A stretch of DNA of 64,000 bases from Theileria orientalis strain Shintoku (taxonomy: Eukaryota > Apicomplexa > Aconoidasida > Piroplasmida > Theileriidae), in NCBI RefSeq assembly GCF_000740895.1, contig NC_025260.1:682001-746000 (forward strand). Direction: 5' to 3'. The position numbers and the translations under genes are program-made. Below are positions 55,921 to 64,000 of this stretch, in pieces. The notes beneath the pieces were generated by a model that had not been told where the DNA came from, ran no database searches, and saw only the letters and a list, made by a program, of their open reading frames with translations. Within the stretch, counting starts at the first letter, position 1. Each line of letters starts with the position of its first letter.

Positions 55921-58900
55921 CTAGAACAGCTTCTCGCGCGACTGCAGGATCTGCCTGTGTATCGTCACCAGGAACTCCGAGTAGCGCGGCTCCTCACCCA
56001 GCTCGTCCTCCAGCATCAGCGTCTTGATGTACTTGCTGTTCTTCGCCGTGTACGTGATGATCTTCAGCGGCAGGTACGGGCACCCCTTGTGCTGGCTGCG
56101 CACCTGCTCGACCAGCTCCATCAGGTTCCTCGAGGTCGGCGTGTCCTTCAGCTCCGTCGAGTTCACGTACATGTGCGGGAACTGGTAGTCGTGGCCGAAT
56201 AGCTCGTAGAGGACCGTGCTCTTGACGTGCGGGCCCACGAATACCAGCAGCTTGTATCCGTCGTCGATCAGGTATATGCCGTCGCTGTACACGTTCTCCG
56301 TCGCGCTCGGCACCGTGGTGAAGTGGAACTTGAATCCTCCCTCCGGCGGCGTCGTGTGCTTCTCGTAGATGCTTCTGTGTATGCTGTAGGTCCTTGCGTA
56401 GATGAAGTGCGTGATCTTCACCGACGAGTTCAGGATCCCCAGCAGCTTCATCACGAAGTCGAAGCCGTACTCGCCCTTGATGTCGTACTTCAGCACTGCG
56501 TTCAGGTACGCCGGAAGCAGCTTCAGGTTGTCCGGGAGTATCAGCTGGTTCTTCGGCGTCGTCGACGCGCAGATGTGTCTGTATGCCGTCAGCGCCTCCA
56601 CCACCATGCTTATGTACTGGTCCCTGTTATACTTTCCGTTCCTGATGTAGTTGTACGCCAGCTTCCTTGCGATCAGGTTTATGATTGCGTCCTGGTTCGT
56701 GTTTCTGAATATTTCGTTCATGCTCGAGATGACTCGCGTGCTGTTGGTGTGCACTCGCACCATCGGGACTCCCTTCGTGTTCGTGTACAGGCAGGCCACC
56801 TGCATGTACAGTCCCGTCTTGTTGTCGACCATGTCGTTGAGGGAGAGCATGAATCCGATGCTCAGGTTCGGCCCTATTCTCGGCACTGTCACCGTCGAGT
56901 AGTCCTTCACTGCTCTTGCGTTGTTGAAGCTGCAGAGCAGCTCCGTGATTTTAATGTGCTTTGAGCAGCGCAGCTTTAGCTCACACTTGTATCCGCAGGG
57001 CACTTTCAGCAGTCTCACGATCTCGTGGTAGACTTTGAAGTAGTCGAACTTGTGTTCGAACCTCGGCAGGTACACGCAGTTTCCTCCTGTCTGCTGCGCT
57101 ATGTGCATCAGCTGTATGTCTCCCGGTATCCTCGTCTCCGGCGGACACAGGTACACGTCCACGCATATTCCTGTTGCGTAGCACACTTGCAGCAGTGAGC
57201 TGTAGAAGCTGATTTGCAGCTCCGACATTGTGAAGGTCGACTTCGCGAACATCTGCGGGTCTGACCCCAGTCCTATGTCCGGCTGCGTCGCGTGGAATAT
57301 TGAGATCGTTCCGTAGCAGTCCTCGCTGCTCATCACTCTCAGCGCGCAGTTAAGTGCGAAGTTTGCGCAGCAGTTCGGCGACGTCCTCAGCGTCTGCACT
57401 GTCAGCAGTTTTTCCAGGTACTCCTTCACCTCCTCGTGATTTTCCGGCGTCACTCTCAAGAAGATCTCCGACGCTGTGCACGGCGTAAAGTTGTCCTCCA
57501 CTTCACTCACTACGTTCACTGCGAACCTTCCGTTCGCCACTGTGAACGAGTACACTGCTGAGTCGAAGAACAGCACGCACAGGTCAAACACTTCTTCCTT
57601 CAGCGCACTCAGTGCGTTGATCAGTGACGTGAGCACCGATTCTCTCAGCCCTAAATTTCATTAAGGTTTTGGCTCATTGCGACAACACCACAGGACTTCA
57701 CGAATCTACTGGTCCCAACTATCGCGACTCTATAACTAGCTACGTAACTACCAGGCATTGCCATACACACTCCTATTACACATGTCTGACTATTATCGCC
57801 AGTAGTAAGCTTACCTATTCTGGATGCTTGCGATGTCGTCTCTATCATGAACGTGTACACTGGGTACTTTATTTCAGTATCTTCCGTGTACTGGAACTCG
57901 TGGATCGGCTGACCCTCCGTGGCTCCTCCGTTTACTGATTGTTCTCCCCCGTTTTCCTGGGACGTCGCCGCGAACGTGTTGTAGTTTCCGCTCATGTCCG
58001 CTGGCACTGGCGCCACTGAATACGTGTCGTAGATGTACTCCTCTTCCTTCGCCTGCGTCTTAAACATCGGAATTGAGCCTGCTCTCGTCAAAAGACTCGA
58101 GATTGCTCCAGGCTCCTTCACTCTCGTGTAATAGTGCGAGGGCGCCACGTAGTCCACGCTTCCCTTTTTCAGCGGCGTGTTTTCCGTGTGGTGTGCGTTG
58201 ATTCTATCTATTGCTTCCATCTGCTCGTCTGTCAGCTGGAACGTCGCGTAGCAGAAGTTGCACACCCGCATGCTGTTCCTCGACCTCACGTGCATATACG
58301 GGTTGTAGTACGCTTGGCAGTTTTTGCACCTGATCAGGTCTCTCCTTGCCTTCGACCTCTTTTCCATGAAGGACAGGAAGTCCAGTTGCGGCACTGTGTC
58401 ATCTACATTTTCTGCGAACGGCTGAACCAGTACTCCAAACGGCAGCCTCATATCGCTCAACGATCCTCCGAAAACTGGCAGGTATGTAAATGTGGGCGTC
58501 ATGTATATTGGACTTGCTGAGCCCGTGTCCACGATTTTGTGATTTCCAAACGTCGGTATAAGGCCGTGATTTTTTGTCGTTTCGTACAGTATTTCCGTCT
58601 CAGGGTTCTGCACGAATGAGTGCGGACGCGGTATTCCCGTCCTGCTAATTCTCGTCGGACTGTACGGGCCGTATGCGAAGATGTGCCTTCTTAGCTCCGC
58701 GTCCACGTAGTTTCTGTTGAACACGTCCGATACTGCTTTATCTCCGGTAAATTGTTCTGAGGATTCGTTTTTGCTCGGCAGAAACTCGTCTACCGGCGCC
58801 GGCGGGAAGAGCATATTGTTTGACGATGTTTCTAGGTGGTCGTAAATCGACTTGTTTCCCGTCAGAAATCTTGGCGGCGCCGATATTGTCGCTGCTTCTT

Positions 58901-59030
58901 CAAACCTCGCAGGGTCTAATGGAGGCGGATCCTGTGGTTTCGGTTTAGAATCATCATCAGTTTGCGATAATGGCCGGTTGTGCCCAAATTTCGGCGGATG
59001 TGTTGGTAGGTTCGATTTTTTACTTTCCAT
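55921..59030 (-). CDS. SEC24: COPII coat subunit SEC24
   Basis: Two exons, 59030-57815 and 57650-55921, with a 164-nt intron; 981 residues. A Pro/Asn-rich N-terminal tail (about 1-190) is followed by the zinc finger (LIRCKNC...RVCNFC, around residues 238-262), a trunk domain starting around YPVYTFMIE and continuing past VLFFDSAVYSF, the beta-barrel, a helical domain (LIARKLAYNYIRNG) and a gelsolin domain ending MELVEQVRSQHKGC and EPRYSEFLVTIHRQIL. SEC24 binds cargo sorting signals on ER exit vesicles with SEC23. Codon use is GC-rich, giving long antisense shadows. The intron is stop-free for a short distance in one frame, but the phase-1 join restores the SEC24 trunk helix. Confidence 0.9.
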
Positions 59031-59502
59031 TATGATTTAAATAATCAGATATATAAATTGATCACAAAAAAACTGATATAATAGGGCATAATTTTTTCAA
59101 TTATGTTTACAGGGGTGCTACAATCAAATAAACTAGATATATTTACTGGTAATTGAATATTGTATTAATGAAAAATTACGTTGCTATATTTAACAAACAA
59201 ACTATTTTTGTAGTTATTTTTTACAAGAATGGACTATATAAAGCCTTCAAATATTTTACATTAAATATTAGTTGAGTAAAAAATTTATTAATGTAAAAAA
59301 CATAATGAAAAAATCTTTTTGTGGGACTACTAAATTCTCACTACTGATTGTCTCCAATAAATTACACAATCCTCATTTTTAATTTAATTTGCGTTCAATT
59401 TACTTTTTTATGCTTTTTTTGATTTGATTTAACTTGTTTTTTCCAATATAATACAAAGTGTGTATTGATATAATACAATGGCTTCGTCCACAATTTTTGT
59501 CA
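59031..59502. other. Divergent promoter region between SEC24 and the DEAD-box gene
   Basis: About 470 bp, very AT-rich. The 5' end of the helicase gene is uncertain here. Confidence 0.55.
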
Positions 59503-61371
59503 ATGAATACTGTTTTGAGTGATTTAAAAGAGAACCCTCTGTGGGCATACAGGGTTTCCAGCTATAGTAACGAGTCTTCTGGCCTTTCCTGTGATAAACT
59601 CCTGAAAAAATGGAATTTTCACCGTTATGTGAGAAAGGTGATAAAGGATAAACACATAACTGAATTTTTTCCTAGTATTGTGCCACTTAATATACAAATC
59701 TTTCATTTAGTTCAAGAGAAGATCATTCCTCTTCTCCTTAACAACACATACAAGGATAGATTATCTGTTTTTTCGTGCGACTTCATCATTACGGCTCCCA
59801 CCGGTATGTTGTTTTTTAATATACCTGATCAGGCCAGGGCAAGACACTTTGTTACGTGCTACCGCTAATTAATAATATCTTGAATTTGAAAGGTATTTGA
59901 AGTTCATAGTCATTACGCTTAGAGAATCGACTCTCTGCTCTTATAATTGCTCCCAGCAGGGAGCTGGTGAAACAAATATACGAGGTGTTTTCCTGGTTCA
60001 TAGACTCCGATCCGTTAACATATGACCTCAAAGGGAACGGCTTGAAGGTTTTCTTGTATTTTTAAATGTAAATTTTAGGTCAGACTCTTCTATGGAGATA
60101 AGTCCTTCATCAAGTACCACAGAACAATTCTGAATGATCCTCCTCATATCGCAATTACGACACCTGGAATTCTCGTCGAATACTTCATTGACTTTGGTAA
60201 TTACTTTGTAATTAATTTATATTTTAGATAAAAACCACTTTTATAACACGTTTTCACACCTCAAGTGGATTGTTATTGAGGAAGTGGACTTGATGCTTAA
60301 CCAACCGTTATTTGAATGGGTTAACGTGGTCGTTGATTTGGTTAACACTTTGAAGAGAAGTGAATCGAATCAGTGTTCTGGTCTTCCCCAAAAAATCCGT
60401 ATTGTCATATTATCTCAATTTAGTTTAGTTGTTTCAGCCACAGTGCCCCTAAAGTCACACGAAATCGACACATTGGATCTGAATAGGCCAATTTTGTTCA
60501 GACTAGGTACGTACAGTCAAGCTATAGACCTAATTATAGTATTGCAAAAATATTAATTTTAACATTGTTTCATACACAATCTAATTCACTGTTAGATGAA
60601 ATCATTTTTAAATTACCTAAAAACTTAACACAAAACTGTATTTCCACATCTAAGAGATCGAGACCTCTTGTTCTAATAAAGCTGTTGAACTTCTTGTTTT
60701 TTGAAAAGGAGTCTGGGAACGTTTTGGTCTTCTTTTCTAAGGTTGACACCTGTCACACAATAGCCAGGTTACTGCAAATATATGTCCACCAAACGTAGGT
60801 TTGCTTCACAACAAAGTATTTATTAGGAAAAGCAACTTTAAGGCCATGGAATTTAACTCTAAATTATCGCAAAAGGACCGGAATAGAGTGATGAACACTT
60901 ATAAGTATGAACTATATGTTTAACCAGTTTTCAGAAAAGAAGGCAAAATTTGCCTGCTGTGTTCAGATGTGGCATCGCGGGGAATAGACCTTCCAAACAC
61001 AACTGTTGTAGTAAGCTACGACGTCCCAATCAGGCTATCGACATATATACACAGAGCAGGACGGACTGCAAGGTAAGTTAACATAGAATAGACGCAAATT
61101 TAGGGCAAACAATGAGGGGAACCTTTACGTATTCGTATCTAAGAAGGACCAAACGAACTACAACAGGTTTATGAATAAGTTAAAGGTCGAAAGGAGTGAA
61201 ATAAACAACATTGACCCCAATGGGCTGATGAGTGAACAAAAATCTAATAAATTAAAGGAAATATATCCAAAATTGGTTGAGAATGGCGAAAAATGCCTAG
61301 ATTTGGAGTCTTCTGGTAAAATAAAATATCATTCGGAGTTAAAGGAGTCTTGGTACTTGATTGATTCATAA
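59503..61371 (+). CDS. DDX51/Dbp6-like DEAD-box RNA helicase with EEVD motif II
   Basis: Nine exons: 59503-59803, 59833-59892, 59923-60047, 60079-60196, 60228-60510, 60540-60794, 60827-60904, 60935-61072 and 61104-61371; 541 residues, introns 29-32 nt. Motifs in order: Q-like ([19 protein letters not shown]), motif I APTGQGKT, Ia APSRELV, Ib [57 protein letters not shown]. Layout and N-terminal region match Dbp6/DDX51, which acts in early 60S assembly. Motif II reads EEVD instead of DEAD; the first acid (Asp to Glu) and third residue (Ala to Val) differ, the catalytic Glu and last Asp remain. ATG 59503 is the first in frame; a start at 59478 in another frame with an extra intron cannot be excluded. 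Confidence 0.78.
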
Positions 61372-61794
61372 TAGTTTAATCTCTAACGTAAACATATATA
61401 TTCAATCCAAGATCAATTTAAATACCAATTAGTTAGTGTTTGTGGCGTTGTATCTTATTCTAAGTTTGGATTTTTGTATAATTAGTTAGTTTCATTGAAC
61501 ACACAAGCACCACAATGGATTAGTTGTAGTAAAGTGTGTAAACGCTCACTAGCCTTTACAGACTATTTGGCCAATTTAGAGTATCAGATTGTCATCTTTT
61601 AATTTACTATTCAGTGTTATTGTCTTTCTTTCAGGGTTCTGTCTAATGATGCTAGTTCGTTAGATTGCCCAGTTTTTATATTGAAGATTCTTCGACCTTC
61701 CACTCCATTAACGAGTCAATCCGAACACCTTAACACTACCATTTTTATTTTGAAATACCCGTGGCCTTAATTTTAATTCATCTAGTGTTACACC
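61372..61794. other. Intergenic, no feature seen
   Basis: Tandem spacing between the helicase and the secreted-protein gene. AT-rich; nothing recognised. Confidence 0.55.
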
Positions 61795-63057
61795 ATGAGA
61801 ATCACATCAACGCTCTTACTTTTATTCATTCATTCGGCCGTCGCCATGAAGAATGTTGTAAGTTTTTGCGCGCCATCCCGGTTTAACCACTCATTTTAGA
61901 ACAACAAGTGTCCCTTGCGTTCAATAAACAGCACTTGTAATACGTGTGTCCAGACGGTGAAGAATCTATCGAACTCTCTGTTGTCTTTACACAACAACAC
62001 GGTGCATAAATTAGAAGTAAGTTGGACTCGCGTTGCTCACGATCTTGCAGTTGAAGAAAAATTTTGACTTCGGCAACAGTCTTTTGAACGTGCACCTGAA
62101 ACAGTCAGAGGACTCGCTTCCTCCAGTTATGTATTCGAACGAGGGGACGCTGGACCCGACTGTTAAGCCCCGACTGCAGAGAAACTTCCTTGAGCTTAAC
62201 GAGCTGACTTTGGACTATACGGTACGTGACCCCGTTCTCAATTCACTTCAGGTTAAACTAAACAACGACCTCTCCGCCACTTCCAACTTTGTAGTTGATC
62301 TTCCAAAGACATTGCAGGTTACACTGAGAGGTACTTATGATCAGTTAGCATGATTGGAAATTGATTTTCAGGCTTGAGTGGTGACTTGAAGGAGATTAGC
62401 GTTAATACTGAGGATCTGCTGAAGAGGCTTGATTTTGTTCTTAAATATCGCAATTCACTAATGGGAACATCATACAACTTCCGTTCAAGTACGTGCTATT
62501 ACACATTTCATTTGTATAATACTTTATTATATTATATTATGAAGTCAGTTAACTATTTATTGATACTAGTAACGGCGCCCCTTTTGGTGCAATCACACTA
62601 CTGTTTTAGGCGAAAAGACCGTCGAGTTGATACAAAGGTTTGAGAATTTGTATAAGTTGTTTGGAAAACACGTTAACGTTACCCCTAAGTTGGAAGTAGT
62701 GCTGGATAAAAACAACAAGTTGTCGTACAGGGGCTGCCTTGTGCTCAAGAGGGACAACCTGACCATTACGCCGATTTTACACTCAAATCCCAAGTAGGTC
62801 ATTGTTTTAACCCTGCTTGGCCTTTATTTTAACTCTGGTTAACCTGGATTTTTAGGAAATGTGAGTTGGCGATGGAGGCTAAGCTGACTGACGAGGTGAA
62901 GGTGGGCATGTTTGTCAACCGTGACAAGAACGTGTACCTCAACTTGAGTTACGAGAGTCGTTGGGGGAAGCACTCCTGGCAGCAGTTCGCGCTCAGGTTC
63001 GTGCTCTCCGACGTCCTCAAGTCCTACGCGTACGTGCATAACGAAGTACAGCTTTAA
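61795..63057 (+). CDS. Unrecognised secreted protein, 310 aa
   Basis: Seven exons: 61795-61857, 61900-62016, 62051-62221, 62252-62330, 62372-62488, 62610-62793 and 62856-63057. The N-terminus is a classical signal peptide (MRITSTLLLLFIHSAVA), with cleavage expected near residue 17-18. A cysteine cluster follows (CPLRSINSTCNTC). The rest alternates short hydrophilic strands with aromatic ends (LELNELTLDYT, VKVGMFVNRDKNVYLNLSY) and ends with a beta-like pair (WQQFALRFVLSDVLKSYAYV), so a beta-rich fold is likely. No membrane anchor seen. The intron 62222-62251 is stop-free and a multiple of three, so a variant with 10 extra residues is possible. I do not recognise the family. Could be a vacuolar, surface or plastid-routed protein; no transit-like leader is obvious. 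Confidence 0.65.
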
Positions 63058-63178
63058 TTTATTAAATTAACGTTACACATCTTCCTGCTAAGCTCGGTAA
63101 CTGGGCCTCCGATTTCCTGTTTGGGGGTCTGCATTACACGAGTATGTAGCTGAGAAAGGTGGCCGGGCGGCATTCGTG

Positions 63179-63556
63179 TTACCCAGTATTCTCCCTCACA
63201 TATAACATGTTGTTGCACCTGAATACTGCTGTTTCAGCTCGAAACTTACCTGATTAGAATGTCGTTTCCCAGTTTACCCTTTAACACCCCGTTCTCCCAC
63301 TCCTCGGGGTCCTGAAGTTGCAGGTTCATGTAACTATCGAACGATTTGAGGGTTCCTAAGGATGCGTTTGGTTAAATAAAAGGATTCTGAGCTCTTACCT
63401 TTGTATTCCATTCCCCATTTGAGTTTAACGACCACGGCTTTGCCGGCGAGACTTGTTAGGAACGGTTTCGGGTTCAATGGAGCCCCGGCCTGAAAAAACA
63501 GTCGTTAATAAACAAAAACAAATATATTTTGCACTTACCGTTTTGGATTCCACCAT
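63179..63556 (-). CDS. SNRPF: Small nuclear ribonucleoprotein SmF
   Basis: Four exons, 63556-63539, 63489-63399, 63355-63250 and 63218-63179; 84 residues (human 86). Sm1 motif: [41 protein letters not shown] pattern, seen here in pieces ([31 protein letters not shown]). Sm2 motif: [16 protein letters not shown]. It is part of the heptameric Sm ring on U1, U2, U4 and U5 snRNAs. The first exon carries only six codons. It is convergent with the secreted-protein gene (stops about 120 bp apart) and divergent from METTL1. Confidence 0.94.
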
Positions 63557-63796
63557 CTTTATCAATATTTAACAATAAAATACATATAATTAAAATCTCA
63601 ATATAGGTCGAATAAAGAACAATATTCTACTTATTACAGTAATAAAATATACATACATAAGTCACAAATAGGATGTAGATAGTGTTTTTAATTTAAATTT
63701 ATCAAGTAAAGTTATTTCATTTATCCCCCAGACTATGTATATGAATAAGCTTGATGGTTCACTATAGTTTTGTCATATTAAAATTCGTCTTCTACA

Positions 63797-64000
63797 ATGT
63801 CGGACTCCTGCGCGGATAATGAAATTAAATATAGCAGTCCCAAACAGTTTGTCGACTTGCCAAAAAAGTATCTTTATCGCCAGCGCGCAGTAAGTTCACA
63901 CATCGCAACTAACATTAGTTTAACGTTTAGCACTGCAACCCTCTATCGGACAGTTTTATACAATACCCTGCTAATCCACAGTATGTTAATTGGTTCAAAA
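63797..64000 (+). CDS. METTL1: tRNA (guanine46-N7)-methyltransferase METTL1/TrmB, 5' part
   Basis: Two exons visible, 63797-63889 and 63931 onward, cut by the window edge. The encoded start (MSDSCADNEIKY... PKKYLYRQRAHCNPLSDSF) matches the METTL1/Trm8 N-terminus (RYYRQRAHSNPMADH), including IQYPANPQYVNWF after it. The enzyme makes m7G46 in the variable loop of many tRNAs, with WDR4 as a partner. The catalytic core lies beyond the window, so activity cannot be judged. Short intergenic (240 bp) shared promoter region with SmF. Confidence 0.87.
   Translation, partial: MSDSCADNEIKYSSPKQFVDLPKKYLYRQRAVSSHIATNISLTFSTATLYRTVLYNTLLIHSMLIGSK

Noticed and set aside
56227..56964. Long plus-strand open frame opposite SEC24
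   Set aside because: It is the antisense shadow of a GC-rich coding sequence; Val/His/Arg-rich composition and no homology, whereas the minus strand is clearly SEC24.
1..64000. Organised novel defence or biosynthetic gene cluster
   Set aside because: Genes are housekeeping types on alternating strands, each with its own promoter spacing; no shared orientation or functional series suggests a system.

Overview
This window reads as nuclear DNA of an apicomplexan parasite of the piroplasm group, most likely a Theileria species. The evidence is a compact AT-rich genome, genes 40-1000 bp apart on both strands, many introns of only 23-40 nt with GT...AG ends, piroplasm-style mitochondrial RAP-domain proteins, a protein with a bipartite (apicoplast-type) leader, and a C2+PH protein resembling rhoptry-surface proteins. 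I see no bacterial, viral or transposon genes, no rRNA, no CRISPR and no convincing tRNA. The species call is inference. Exon structures were built by hand: every junction was chosen so that GT...AG, reading phase and homology agree, but no transcript data were available.

Layout. 1-5.0 kb: 3' part of a giant helical-repeat protein. 5.4-13.4 kb: two unrecognised coiled-coil proteins, ARP6, a Med21-like Mediator subunit and ZPR1. 14.2-19.1 kb: NOT4/CNOT4 ubiquitin ligase, SBDS, and an ING-like protein without PHD finger. 19.3-24 kb: RAP-domain mitochondrial protein and an unrecognised secreted protein. 24.4-33.1 kb: uS13 (RPS18), uL5 (RPL11), a putative apicoplast protein and the U3 snoRNP WD40 protein WDR75/Nan1. 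34.2-40.3 kb: an atypical MAP kinase, a TBC Rab-GAP and a second RAP-domain protein. 40.7-48 kb: a bacterial-type GMP reductase, PA2G4/EBP1, a single-pass membrane protein and XPC/Rad4. 48.1-55.3 kb: a SPOUT1-like methyltransferase, a short TBCB, mitochondrial uL13, LTV1 and a C2+PH protein. 55.9-64 kb: SEC24, a DDX51/Dbp6-like helicase, a secreted protein, SmF and the start of METTL1/TrmB.

Functionally most genes are core eukaryotic housekeeping, with a marked share in ribosome assembly and translation (SBDS, WDR75, LTV1, DDX51-like, PA2G4, RPS18, RPL11, mitochondrial uL13, METTL1), plus transcription/chromatin (Med21, ARP6, ING-like, NOT4), RNA processing (SmF), repair (XPC) and traffic (SEC24, TBC). 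The most unusual items are the GMP reductase of bacterial GuaC type, the MAP kinase with TGH instead of TxY and about 100 extra residues in its activation segment, the Dbp6-like helicase with EEVD in place of DEAD, the PHD-less ING protein, the CAP-Gly-less TBCB, the putative apicoplast protein, and the abundance of micro-introns and intronic minisatellites. I did not find one coherent, clearly novel multi-gene system.
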